Shown: in pieces, positions 43,126-52,280 of the stretch
How positions within the stretch are numbered: position 1 is the stretch's first letter
How the letters are laid out: every line of letters begins with the position of its first letter
Assembly (NCBI GenBank): GCA_963772595.1
Contig: CAVYXZ010000007.1
Span: 310,001-374,000 of the forward strand
Reading direction: 5' to 3'
DNA length: 64,000 nucleotides
Source: CAVYXZ01 sp963772595
Lineage (GTDB): Bacteria; Chloroflexota; Anaerolineae; Aggregatilineales; Phototrophicaceae
Position numbers and translations under genes: made by a program
The notes under the pieces: model-generated
What the model was told of the DNA's origin: nothing
Seen by the model: only the letters and a program-made list of their open reading frames with translations
The model's database searches: none

Positions 43126-44338
43126 TCAAGGGTGCTCTCGTGCCAATTTTTCTTCAGGCAGGGCCGCTTGCTCAGCTTCGCTCAGATCCTCGATAAAAGC
43201 CTGCTCAGCAGCCGTATCGCCCAGAATATCCTTGATGTAGATTTCCTCGATCAGCACCAGCAGGATGGCTGTCAGCGGAACCGCCAGCAAGATGCCCAGA
43301 AAGCCGAAGAAGAGCGCCGCGATAATCTGCCCCAGCAGCACCATAATCGGCGGCATCTTGATGCGCCCAGCCACCAGCAGCGGGCTGATGACCTGGCTCT
43401 GCACCAGCGAAATGGCGTAGGTAACGACGATGATCCAGCCCACGTTTTGCGGCTGCTGCAAGATACCGACCAGCACCGCCAGCAGCGCCGCGATCAGCGT
43501 GCCGAAGGTCGGGACAAAGGCCAGCAGCCCCGCAATCACGCCCAGCGCCAGCGCCTCATCCAGCCCCAGAATGGTCAGACCGGCCCAGGTCGCCACCGCC
43601 ACGAAAATCATCGCCAGCACGGTCGATTCCAGCCAGCCGCGCATGGCCGCATCCAGCCGGGCCATAATCTCATAGCCCGCGCGGACGGTAATGCAGCGGC
43701 AGCAGGCGAATCAGGCCATCTTCATGCGCTTTAGGGTTGGTCAGCAAGTACATACTCATGAAGATCACGATCAGAAAATTCAGGAAGAACGAGGCTACCC
43801 CGCCGACAAACGGAATCACCGTGACACTGAACTGACCGAAAGCGTTGAAGATCGGGTTGACGACCTGTGTAATCAACTGGTTGGCGTCAAACTGGAAACT
43901 ATCGACCGCCAGTGCCATCACCTGCGCCAGCGGCCCGGTCGGCGCGGGTAATCCCGGAACGTCACCGCTCCAGCCCAGAAAGTAATCCGGCGGCGAGGTG
44001 TTCAGCGATTCCCAGGTTTGCTGGACCTGGACAACACCTTCCTGCACCAGGCCGGAAAGGGTGGCGAATTGATCGGCCAGCAGGGGCAGAATCGTGATTG
44101 CCAGGATGATGAAAAAGGCCGGAATCATCAACAGGGAGATGAGAGTCGCCAGGCCGCGCCGAATGCCCCGGCGGGTCATGAAGCGCACCGGCGTCGTAAT
44201 CAGGACGACGATGACAATCGACGTGAGCAGCAGCAGCAAAATACTGCGGACCGCCCATAAAGCGACCAGGATAATCGTTACCAGAATCGCAATAAGAACC
44301 CAGCGCGTCGTCTGCGCCGCGACATCCTTATCTGGCAT
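43126..44338 (-). CDS. AI-2E family membrane transporter (one frameshift)
   Basis: About 400 residues joined. The first half has three hydrophobic helices (VLIAILVTIILVALWAVRS; FIILAITILPLLADQFATLS) and ends near FLNFLIVIFMSMYLLTNPKA. The frame changes near 43675, and the second half carries STVLAMIFVAVATWAGLTIL, LALGVIAGLLAFVPTFGTLI, PQNVGWIIVVTYAISLVQSQ and PPIMVLLGQIIAALFFGFLG. These are the family's conserved segments, including FVPTFG and the GPLLVGxxxxxPPxxVLLG-like block. Members include the E. coli exporter TqsA and many proteins with no known substrate. It is the last gene of the phosphatase/AmaP-like operon. Confidence 0.85.
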
Positions 44339-44346
44339 AGAGGCCT

Positions 44347-45012
44347 CTACATCCCGTTCTGTTTATCTTTCTCAGAGGTAAAACTGCTCAGCCAGGGCGT
44401 CTTCTCCTGCGCTGCTTCGGCTTCTTCTTCAGGCTCGACCACCAGCGTATCCTGCTCTGCCTCGACCACTGGGGCGGGCTGAGCCGCCGGTTCGGGCAAA
44501 GCTTCGTCCGCCGCCAGCCGGATATGCACACGGGGTCGCCCGTGCAGCCGCAGCCCCAACTGCTTGTTAATCACCAGCCGCAGCGCACGGCTGATCTCTT
44601 TCTGCTTCTTCGGCACCGGGACACTCGCATCGAGCATCTTCACGTCCAGGTCAATATCTGCCCTGCCGTTGATCGCCTTCACGACCGCCTCAGCCGAGAT
44701 GACACCGGGCACCCCTTCGACCGCCTTCAGCAGCAGCGAACGAGTAGATTCGATGCTCACATCCGTAAACGCACCGGAGGCCCGCATCGCCAGGCCCGGC
44801 CCCGTGTTCCGAATCCCACGCAGGCCCAGGTACAGGGCTGCCAGAATGACCACGTTCACCAACACCACGATAAGCAGGCGCAGCAGAACGCTCGTTTCCT
44901 CAATACTTGCCAACCAGTGAACGACAGAATCCGGGGCCAGCGCGACAATCGTCACGCAGGCGATTAAGAATAAGCCTCCCAGTACAATCAGAACCCGATC
45001 CAGTAAGCGCAA
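44347..45012 (-). CDS. AmaP-like alkaline-shock membrane anchor protein
   Basis: About 221 residues. Two N-terminal hydrophobic helices (VLIVLGGLFLIACVTIVALA and LLRLLIVVLVNVVILAALYL) are followed by a conserved cytoplasmic domain (SIESTRSLLLKAVEGVPGVI; VVKAINGRADIDLDVKMLDA; ISRALRLVINKQLGLRLHGR). This layout matches AmaP, the anchor of Asp23 in Gram-positives. The C-terminus is acidic. The start is probably the TTG at 45012, seven bases after AGGAG; there is no ATG in a good place. It follows the phosphatase gene by ten bases and precedes the AI-2E gene. Confidence 0.65.
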   Translation of the reverse strand: MRLLDRVLIVLGGLFLIACVTIVALAPDSVVHWLASIEETSVLLRLLIVVLVNVVILAALYLGLRGIRNTGPGLAMRASGAFTDVSIESTRSLLLKAVEGVPGVISAEAVVKAINGRADIDLDVKMLDASVPVPKKQKEISRALRLVINKQLGLRLHGRPRVHIRLAADEALPEPAAQPAPVVEAEQDTLVVEPEEEAEAAQEKTPWLSSFTSEKDKQNGM

Positions 45013-45022
45013 CGCAATACTC

Positions 45023-46297
45023 CTATAATCCGGTATACCGCACAACAACGATGGTCAGGTCATCAAACAGCGGCGTATCGCCACAGAACTCACCCACATC
45101 CGCTACGATACGATCCCGAATAGCACTGGCTGATCCCATGTGCGCGGCCTGCATCACCGTCTCGCGCAACCGCTCCGCGCCGTAATCATCGCCCGCCGCG
45201 TTCTCCGCCTCAGTCAGGCCATCGGTATAATAAACCAGCACGTCGCCCGCCTGGAGATTCAGCTCCACCGCCGACAGCGGATTGTTCTTGAACCAGCCAA
45301 TCGCGCGCCCGCCAATCGGCATATACTGCGCCGATTCATCCGCCCGCCGGTAATACAGCGGGGGATTATGCCCGGCGTTCACGTTCAGGCAGTGGCCGTC
45401 GTGCGCAAAGGCGCTGTAGTAGGCTGTCACGAACATCCCGCTGTCCGTATCTTCCACAATCAGATCATTCGTCTGGGCCAACAATTCCACCGGCGGCAGC
45501 CCTGCATGAGCATAGCTGCGGATAAAGCTGCGCGACACGGCCATGAACAGCGCCGCTGCGGCCCCTTTGTCAGATACATCCGCAATAACCAGCCCCAGCG
45601 TCTTGCCTTCCAGGATGAAAGCATCATAAAAATCGCCCGCCATCTCGCGCGCTGCTTCCCAGGTCGCCGCTATGTCAAAGCCTGCGAATTCCGGCAGCTT
45701 AGACGGAATCATGGCCTCCTGAATCTCGCGCGCCATCTGAAGCTCGCGTTCCAGCCGCCCCTTCTCCACCGCCACGCCATAGAGCCGCGCGTTTTCAATC
45801 GCCGTCCCGGCCTGACCAGCCACCGCCATCAGCAGATCGCGGTCAGCCTCGCTGAAGGTGCCGGTGCGCATTGAGGTGTCGACATAGACCACGCCCACCA
45901 GCCGATTCTGCACCACCATTGGCGCGCAGAGAATAGCCCGAAGCCCGCGCATAATGATGCTCTGGCCGGGCTGGTAGCTGTTATCAAACATGGCGTTGTT
46001 GGTCAGCAGGGCCTCGCGGGTCTCGACAACCTGGTTCACAATCGTCGTGCTGTAGGCTTCCTCTTCCTGGAGAGCCTCACCACTTACGCCCCTGGCGACA
46101 TGAACTTCGAGTTCACCGGTTTCCTCGTCGGCAATCATCAACACCCCACGCTCGGCTTTAGTCAGCGCCATAATCGCGTTGACCGATTCATCCAGCACCT
46201 TTTCGAAATCGAGGCTGGAATTCATGGTGCGCGTGATCTTGTAGAGAGTTAGCAGGTGTTCTGGGCCTACATTGTCCAGTGATAATTGCTCAGTCAT
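45023..46297 (-). CDS. GAF-domain SpoIIE-type PP2C phosphatase (RsbU-like)
   Basis: 424 residues. A GAF domain runs to about residue 175 (LYKITRTMNSSLDFEKVLDE; ALTKAERGVLMIADEETGEL; GRLEREL linker). The PPM/SpoIIE domain then shows REMAGDFYDAF (first metal Asp), GLVIADVSDKGAAAALFMAV (second), VNAGHNPPLYY and GDVLVYYTDGLTEAEN, ending DLTIVVVRY. All metal-binding Asp residues are intact, so it is probably active. Such enzymes usually dephosphorylate anti-anti-sigma factors. It is the first gene of the operon with the AmaP-like and AI-2E genes, hinting at an envelope-stress role. Confidence 0.9.
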   Translation of the reverse strand: MTEQLSLDNVGPEHLLTLYKITRTMNSSLDFEKVLDESVNAIMALTKAERGVLMIADEETGELEVHVARGVSGEALQEEEAYSTTIVNQVVETREALLTNNAMFDNSYQPGQSIIMRGLRAILCAPMVVQNRLVGVVYVDTSMRTGTFSEADRDLLMAVAGQAGTAIENARLYGVAVEKGRLERELQMAREIQEAMIPSKLPEFAGFDIAATWEAAREMAGDFYDAFILEGKTLGLVIADVSDKGAAAALFMAVSRSFIRSYAHAGLPPVELLAQTNDLIVEDTDSGMFVTAYYSAFAHDGHCLNVNAGHNPPLYYRRADESAQYMPIGGRAIGWFKNNPLSAVELNLQAGDVLVYYTDGLTEAENAAGDDYGAERLRETVMQAAHMGSASAIRDRIVADVGEFCGDTPLFDDLTIVVVRYTGL

Positions 46298-46425
46298 ACC
46301 AGCCCTTCGATAAATAAAGCTAATCTGAGATCTTTATTATAGCATCGGGTAAGACCAAATCCCAAAGCCCAAATAAACTGTTATAATCGCAGTCTATTCA
46401 TCTATGTAGATTGAGGTTCTCACCG

Positions 46426-47796
46426 ATGACTACAGCTTATGATTATGCCAGCGCTCATAAAGAGCGATTCATGGAGCAGTTTCTCGACTTCGTATCTATT
46501 CCCAGCGTGGGGACCGATCCCGGTCACGCTGCCGATACCCAACATGCCGCCGACTGGCTGGTAGAAGATATGCAGCGCATCGGTATGCAATATGTGCAGG
46601 CATTCCCGACGGCTGGCAATCCGGTCGTGTTCGGCGAATGGCTCGGCGCGGGACCATCAGCTCCTACGGTGCTGATCTACGCGCACTACGACGTGCAGCC
46701 TGCCATCCGCGAAGATGGCTGGGACAGCGATCCCTTTGAGCCGACGGTGCGCGATGGCGTGATCTTTGCACGCGGTGTGGCCGACGACAAAAGCAACACG
46801 ATCATCAGCCTCAAGGCGATGGAATCCCTGCTGGCGACCGAAAGCTGCCCGGTCAACGTCAAATTATTCTTCGAGGGTGAAGAGGAAAGCGGCTCGGCTA
46901 ACCTGCCCCACTTCATCGACCAGCACAGCGATCTGCTGAAAGCCGATATGGCGATTATCGCCGACGGTGGCCTGGACGAGGCCGACCAACCTATCATCTC
47001 CTATGCCATGCGCGGCATCGTGGCCTTTGAGGTGCGCATCACCGGCCCGAAGATCGATCTCCACAGCGGCGGCTACGGCGGCACAGTGCATAATCCGGCC
47101 CAGGTCATCGCCGAAATGACGGCCAAACTGCACAAGGAAGACGGCAGCGTAGCAGTACCCGGTTTTTACGACGATGTCGAAGAACTGAGCGATGAAGAGC
47201 GCATTGAATTGAAGCGCAACGGCATCACCCGCGAGGAATGGGACGCCCAGGTCGGCGCGGCCCGGCCCTGGGGCGAAGTAGGTTATTCGCTGGAGGAGCA
47301 GATCAGCGCGCGCCCGACCCTGGAGATCAACGGCATCTTCGGCGGCTACGCGGGTGAAGGTTCCAAGACAGTGATCCCTTCGCAGGCCGGGGTCAAGATC
47401 ACCTGCCGGTTGGTCGCCAACCAGAAACCAGGGTTGATCTACCAGTTGGTCACGGCCTACATTCACCAGATCACCCCGCCCACCGTCCGGCTGGAGTTCA
47501 TCCGGCACGGCGATGGGGAACCGGTACGGATGCCGATTGACAGTCCGATTGTCCAGGCACTGGTGCGCGCCTATCGTCTGCACTGGGACAAAGAGGTCAA
47601 GTACGTCCGCAGCGGTGGGACCATTCCGGTGATTGCCATGCTGAAAAACAAACTGGGAGTCAGCGGCATCCCCTTCGGCATGAGCCTGAACGACGCGCAC
47701 ATTCACGGCCCAAACGAGAATTTCCATATTGACCTGTTTTACAAGGGCATCGACACGTTGATGCGTTTCCTGGAAGAGATCGCCGCCGGAAGCTGA
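46426..47796 (+). CDS. M20-family dipeptidase
   Basis: About 456 residues starting MTTAYDYASAHKERFMEQFL. M20 motifs are complete: VLIYAHYDVQPAIRE, FARGVADDKSNTIISLKAME, KLFFEGEEESGSANL, AIIADGG, then an inserted dimerisation domain with EINGIFGGYAGEGSKTVIPS, and HGPNENFHIDLFYKGIDT near the end. This resembles the dipeptidase/carnosinase-type subfamily, with two zinc ions. The ATG at 46426 is preferred over an in-frame TTG at 46411. The gene stands alone between two minus-strand transcription units. Confidence 0.93.
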   Translation: MTTAYDYASAHKERFMEQFLDFVSIPSVGTDPGHAADTQHAADWLVEDMQRIGMQYVQAFPTAGNPVVFGEWLGAGPSAPTVLIYAHYDVQPAIREDGWDSDPFEPTVRDGVIFARGVADDKSNTIISLKAMESLLATESCPVNVKLFFEGEEESGSANLPHFIDQHSDLLKADMAIIADGGLDEADQPIISYAMRGIVAFEVRITGPKIDLHSGGYGGTVHNPAQVIAEMTAKLHKEDGSVAVPGFYDDVEELSDEERIELKRNGITREEWDAQVGAARPWGEVGYSLEEQISARPTLEINGIFGGYAGEGSKTVIPSQAGVKITCRLVANQKPGLIYQLVTAYIHQITPPTVRLEFIRHGDGEPVRMPIDSPIVQALVRAYRLHWDKEVKYVRSGGTIPVIAMLKNKLGVSGIPFGMSLNDAHIHGPNENFHIDLFYKGIDTLMRFLEEIAAGS

Positions 47797-47847
47797 ATCA
47801 ACGAGGGAGGCGTTTGCCTCCCTGTTCCCTCTCATCCGGGCGAAGGT

Positions 47848-48828
47848 TCAGACCAGGACAGTCTCCTGCGCGGCGATAATGCGATTGATCGCCTGTAGAT
47901 CGTTCTCGGACAGCGTGACCGAGCCGGCCCGTGCATTTTCAATGGCCTGCTGAGCATTGCGCGCGCCAACCAGGACGTGCGTAATACCCGGTTGGGCCAG
48001 GGTCCATGCGATGACCAGCTGCGAGATCGTCAGGTCATGCGCAGCCGCAATCGGCTCAAACTGCTCAAGCATCGTCAGGACACGCCGCCGGTTCCCAACT
48101 GAGAAACGCGGGTCCGTGATCCGCTGGTCGTCGCCCTCAAAGCTGCGGTCCGGCCCAATCTTGCCGCTCAGCAGGCCCAGTGCCAGAGGCGAATATGCCA
48201 GCATGGCGATGTGATGAGCGCGCGTGTAGGGCAGGATCTCCGTCTCGATTTCGCGGTCAATCATGCTGAACTTTTCCTGCGCGCTGTCAAGCGGGCCAAC
48301 ACGCTCATAGGCTTCCAGGTGATTGACCTGAATGTTGCTCACACCGATAGCACGGATCTTCCCCTCTTCCTTCAGTTTGAGCAGCGTCCCCATCGTTTCC
48401 TCAATGGGCGTGGTGACATCCTGCCAATGCGTCTGGTAAAGGTCTATGTGATCGGTTTGCAGCCGCCGCAGGCTCTGTTCGACCTCATAGCGGATCGCGT
48501 CTGCACCCAGGTAACGGTGAACGGGCTTGCCATTTTCGTCGAGAAAGTGACGGCCTTTTTGCGTGTGCCAGACCAGGCCGCACTTCGTCGCCACAATTGC
48601 CTGATCGCGCCGCCCGACCAGCGCCTTCCCCACAATCTCCTCGGACAGACCCAGGCCGTAAGCCGGGGCGGTATCCAACAGAGTCACGCCCGCGTCAAGG
48701 GCTGCGTGAATAGCTGCAATGGAATCGGCCTCGTTCGTGCCGCCCCAGTTCCAACCACCGATAGCCCACGTTCCCAGGCCAATGACTGAAGCCTGAATCT
48801 CCGATTGTCCAAGTGCTTGATGGTGCAT
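47848..48828 (-). CDS. Aldo/keto reductase
   Basis: About 326 residues starting MHHQALGQSEIQASVIGLGT. The catalytic tetrad is visible: Asp and Tyr in TLLDTAPAYGLGLSEEIVGK, Lys in QAIVATKCGLVWHTQKG and His in IDLYQTHWQDVTTPIEET. A NADP-binding C-terminal loop reads ITHVLVGARNAQQAIENARA. The ATG at 48828 follows GAAGGAGGCAAG on the minus strand, better than the in-frame ATG at 48858. Substrates of these NADPH-dependent reductases are often broad; no neighbour gives a hint. Confidence 0.93.
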   Translation of the reverse strand: MHHQALGQSEIQASVIGLGTWAIGGWNWGGTNEADSIAAIHAALDAGVTLLDTAPAYGLGLSEEIVGKALVGRRDQAIVATKCGLVWHTQKGRHFLDENGKPVHRYLGADAIRYEVEQSLRRLQTDHIDLYQTHWQDVTTPIEETMGTLLKLKEEGKIRAIGVSNIQVNHLEAYERVGPLDSAQEKFSMIDREIETEILPYTRAHHIAMLAYSPLALGLLSGKIGPDRSFEGDDQRITDPRFSVGNRRRVLTMLEQFEPIAAAHDLTISQLVIAWTLAQPGITHVLVGARNAQQAIENARAGSVTLSENDLQAINRIIAAQETVLV

Positions 48829-48914
48829 CTTGCCTCCTTCAATTTTCGATGCGTTCAAGGTCTTAAGTTGCTAAACCTTGCTCTTAATAAAGAGGCAGAA
48901 GTCGTTCATAAACG

Positions 48915-48945
48915 CCGCGTACTACCGGGGTCCAGTAGTACGCGG
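48915..48945 (-). terminator. Terminator-like hairpin after the HtrA gene
   Basis: A perfect eleven-pair stem (CCGCGTACTAC / GTAGTACGCGG, loop CGGGGTCCA) lies just after the HtrA stop on the minus strand. The following T-run is weak (CGTTTATG), so it may terminate or protect the transcript. Confidence 0.55.
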
Positions 48946-48990
48946 ACGATGTTTATTGTGCTTCAGATTGTCGGCAGTGCCCCTGCGGGT

Positions 48991-50088
48991 CTAGTGCCGG
49001 GGCATCAAGGTCAGGTCCAATGACATCTGGTCCGTGCCGTTCCGCAGCACATCCAGCGTGACCGTGTCGCCCGGCTGCGTCTGTGAGGCCAGGTAACCAA
49101 TCAGATCGCTCATGCCGCGCAGCTTCTGGCCGTCGATAGCAGTAATGATGTCCACCTGCTGCGGCGCTTCGAGACCATCTGCGGTGACAAAGTTGGTGGC
49201 GTTCTGCAAACCAGCACGCGCTGCCGGACCGCCGGGTTCAACAGAGCCTACGACCACACCCTGGGTATTGTTGGGGATATTCAGCGCTTCGATCAGGCTG
49301 AGCGACACATCGCCGCCGCTCAGGCCGACAAAGCTGTAATCAACATAGCCCTGATTGATGAGCGCCTGGGAAACCCGCTGCACCAGATTGCTCGGAATAG
49401 CGAAGCCCACACCGGAGCTGCTGCCGGACGCGCTCAGAATCTGCGAGTTCACACCCACTACGGCACCGTTCATATCAAAAAGCGGGCCGCCGCTGTTGCC
49501 GGGGTTGATGGGCGCATCGGTCTGGATCACGCCACCGATGGAGAAATTGGTCAGGCCGCTGATGCTGCGGTCCGTCGCGCTCACGATGCCGCTGGTCAGC
49601 GTCCAGCGCTGGCCGAAGGGGCTGCCAATCGCCAGCACCGGCTGGCCGATTTCGAGCGCAGACGAGTCACCGAAGGTCACGGGATGCAGTTCAGCAGCGG
49701 GCAGGTCCACCTGCACGACCGCCAGATCTGAATCGGGATCCAGGCCGACGACCTCACCCCGGACGATGGTGCCATCCAGGAAGTTGACCTCAATGCGGGT
49801 CGCACCTTCGACCACGTGATTGTTGGTGACGATATGACCGTCCGTATCAATCACAAAACCGGAACCGGCACCGGCGATGGTGCCTTGCTGGCCCATCTGA
49901 TCGGTACGCGTTGCCAGCACGTTGATTGCCACCACCGAGGGGCTGACCTGGTCATAAATCTGTGTCAGTGCGTTCGGCGCAGTGCTTACTGACGTCGTTG
50001 TGCTGCTATCCTGCGCTAAGGCAAAAGGCACAACGGTCAGGCTGAGGCCCAAGACAATCAGAATGATTGTTTGTACTAGCCTTTTCAT
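48991..50088 (-). CDS. HtrA/DegP-type serine protease with PDZ domain
   Basis: 365 residues. A signal peptide (MKRLVQTIILIVLGLSLTVV) leads to an extracytoplasmic trypsin-like domain with His in HIVTNNHVVEGATRIEV, Asp in LDPDSDLAVVQVDLPAAE and the nucleophile Ser in TDAPINPGNSGGPLFDMNGA. A single PDZ domain ends the protein (VVVGSVEPGGPAARAGL; DIITAIDGQKLRGMSDLIGY). Such proteases degrade or refold damaged envelope proteins. The start ATG is preceded by GAGGAGTT on the minus strand. It is a monocistronic gene with a hairpin after it. Confidence 0.95.
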   Translation of the reverse strand: MKRLVQTIILIVLGLSLTVVPFALAQDSSTTTSVSTAPNALTQIYDQVSPSVVAINVLATRTDQMGQQGTIAGAGSGFVIDTDGHIVTNNHVVEGATRIEVNFLDGTIVRGEVVGLDPDSDLAVVQVDLPAAELHPVTFGDSSALEIGQPVLAIGSPFGQRWTLTSGIVSATDRSISGLTNFSIGGVIQTDAPINPGNSGGPLFDMNGAVVGVNSQILSASGSSSGVGFAIPSNLVQRVSQALINQGYVDYSFVGLSGGDVSLSLIEALNIPNNTQGVVVGSVEPGGPAARAGLQNATNFVTADGLEAPQQVDIITAIDGQKLRGMSDLIGYLASQTQPGDTVTLDVLRNGTDQMSLDLTLMPRH

Positions 50089-50205
50089 TTTAACTCCTCA
50101 TAAAATCGGCGATCCCTAAGAATCGCCCCCAATTACGTTATAGTTATCGTAGATACGATTGATTAAAATAGTATCAGTGGGGCTTAACGCCTTTATGAGA
50201 GGTCA

Positions 50206-51373
50206 TTAATGTGCCGTTAACCATGAGCGGAACTGCGACCACTCGGTATCGTCGGTGGTCCAGGAGGCATAAATCGCCACGCCCTGCACATAGCGCGCGG
50301 CATCCCCTGCCATGCTCAGGCCAGCCGTGATCCCCTGGAGGGCCGATTCGACATTTTCGACCGCCGGATCGTGGCCGGGCGGCGCGGCATCATAGGAGGG
50401 AATGCCGAAGATCAGGCTGGTCTCGGCCCCAATCTCGCTGACGGCATCCGCATAGGCCTGGACCTGATAGGCCACCCACTTCGAATAATCGTCGGTGGTG
50501 CTCAGGCCGCTGTTGTAAGCCATGACGGCCATCTGATTGCTCAAGAGAGCCACACTCTGCTTGTAGCTTGTTTCCCAGATCGTGCCGGGCACGATCAAAG
50601 GCGGCACAGGAACCCCGGCGTCCTCTGGACTCCAGTCCGGCGGGATCGCCACCGCAATCGGCGTCTTTGGGCCGATGCTGGCCCGCACTTTGCGCAGCAG
50701 GGCGAGATAATTCTCATCGCCGCTCCAGACCGGCTCGACGTTCAGGAAGATACCGTCGTAGCCCAGTTCGCCGACGATGCTGGCGCTGAAATCGGCGATA
50801 TTATTCTGTAATCTCCTCATCGTCCAGACGATAATCCTCGCCGCCGACCTCGACCGGGAAGCCGATCCAGCCGTAGACGTTCAGGTCCGGGTCTGCCGCT
50901 TCAATCTGTTTGGCGAAGTCTTTGACCGCCACAAAATTCTCCGCGCCGCGCCAGGTTCCATCTTCTTGCAGCCAGCTTACCCAGGCGTAAATCGTGCCGA
51001 TTTGATTGTCATGAAGCTGCTGGACCAGCGTGTTAATCTCGTCGTCGGTGTGGCGTTCGTAGGTCCATTCGGTGCCGATCCACAGCGAGTTCGGCAGCAC
51101 CTCCGGCGCGGCAGGTTTGAGACCGCGTAGAAAGAGGATCACGGCGACGACGACCAGCACGCCAAAGCCCAGCGCGATCCCCAGGCGCAGCCGCCGTATA
51201 TCGAAGGTCGGCAGGCTAAAATGAGGCCCCGCCGCTCCAAGATGCCCCACGTCACGAGGCCGCGACGTCGTGCGCTGCTGGCGTTCCTGCCGCCGCTGCT
51301 GGCGCTCGCGCGCACGGCCCCGGCGCTTCGGTGCGTCGTCCTGGTCTTCCGGTGGGGGCGTGTCTTCGGCCAT
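50206..51373 (-). CDS. GH18-like membrane-anchored protein (one frameshift)
   Basis: About 385 residues joined. The cytoplasmic N-terminus is Arg/Gln/Glu-rich (RRGRARERQQRRQERQQR), then one transmembrane helix (LGIALGFGVLVVVAVILFLR). The rest is a TIM-barrel-like domain: LWIGTEWTYERHTDDEINTL, TIYAWVSWLQEDGTWRGAEN, then after a frame change near 50810, GELGYDGIFLNVEPVWSGDE, resembling the GH18 DGxxxDxE strand (with Glu kept), and YVQGVAIYASW near the end. Function is probably cell-wall or polysaccharide related. It follows dagK by six bases. Confidence 0.65.
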
Positions 51374-51379
51374 CTCAAA

Positions 51380-51820
51380 CTACCCTGCGATACGCTGCAC
51401 GAGCGGCGGGCCCATAATCAGCAGGCCGATCACGACGGAGGCCACCACGCCCAGCAGCACGGCTGCTGACGCGACGTCTTTGCCGACCTTCGCCATCGGG
51501 TGCAGATCCGGCGCGGCAATGTTGATCGCCGCTTCGACGGCGGCGTTCACGAACTCCGCCATCCAGACAATGGTAATCGCAAGCACCAGAATCGCCAATC
51601 CGGTCGCGTCAACTTCCAGCCACAGCGCCAGCGCCATAATTACAAGGCTGGCAACCGCCTGGATGCGCGTGTTTTTCTGCCGCCGCAGCATATACAGCCA
51701 CCCGGCCAGCGCATAGCCCAGGCTCGACGCCCGATTGCGGCTGGTGATCGGGCTGTATTCGTCCGGGTCGATGCGCATTGTGCTGGTGAGGGCCTCGGTG
51801 AGGCGCGATTTCTCAGTCAT
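51380..51820 (-). CDS. dagK: Diacylglycerol/undecaprenol kinase
   Basis: About 146 residues with three transmembrane helices. The conserved core AEFVNAAVEAAINIAA, followed by HPMAKVGKDVASAAVLLGVV, contains the catalytic Glu and the ATP-binding Lys/Asp of DagK-type kinases. The family phosphorylates diacylglycerol in Gram-negatives and undecaprenol in Gram-positives. The N-terminal ~35 residues are an extension. It overlaps the end of ybeY by eight bases, so the two are translationally coupled, a pairing found in many bacteria. Confidence 0.93.
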   Translation of the reverse strand: MTEKSRLTEALTSTMRIDPDEYSPITSRNRASSLGYALAGWLYMLRRQKNTRIQAVASLVIMALALWLEVDATGLAILVLAITIVWMAEFVNAAVEAAINIAAPDLHPMAKVGKDVASAAVLLGVVASVVIGLLIMGPPLVQRIAG

Positions 51821-52280
51821 GATCGTAACTCGGTACCAGAGTCAGCGGCAGGTCCAGCGCCGTCAGCGCGCGATCCTGGGCCGCCCACATGGCCGCCTGA
51901 GCCTCCGGCGTATCGTGATCGTAAGCCAGCAGATGCAGTGTACCGTGCAGCGCCAGCAGCATCAAACTCTGTGTCAGGTCATGGCCTTCGCGTTCCGCCT
52001 GCGCCGCCGCGTAAGGATAAGCGATCAAAATGTCGCCCAGGTAGGGCGCAGGACCGCTGAGCGATTCGCCTGACGGAAACGAAAGCACGTCCGTCGGCGC
52101 GTCGATGCCGCGATACTGCCGGTTGAGCGCCTGCACCGTGTCATTGCCGCTTATGACCAGGCTGAGACTCGCCCCTGCCGGAGCCGCCTCCTGGCGCAGC
52201 ACCTGTTCGACCGCCGCGTGGAGACGCGCCTCATCCAGCGCCATCTCGCTCTCATTGATTAACTCAATCGTGCCGCTCAT
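51813..52280 (-). CDS. ybeY: Endoribonuclease YbeY (rRNA maturation factor)
   Basis: About 155 residues. The zinc-binding signature HGTLHLLAYDHD, three histidines in the H-x3-H-x5-H spacing, defines the family, with RGIDAPTDVLSFPSGES just before it, the conserved DVLSF element. YbeY acts in 16S rRNA 3' maturation and ribosome quality control. The ATG at 52280 is chosen, as the family begins at MSGTIELINESEM; a longer frame has no site. Its start lies 17 bases inside the PgpH gene's end, and it overlaps dagK. Confidence 0.95.
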   Translation of the reverse strand: MSGTIELINESEMALDEARLHAAVEQVLRQEAAPAGASLSLVISGNDTVQALNRQYRGIDAPTDVLSFPSGESLSGPAPYLGDILIAYPYAAAQAEREGHDLTQSLMLLALHGTLHLLAYDHDTPEAQAAMWAAQDRALTALDLPLTLVPSYDHD

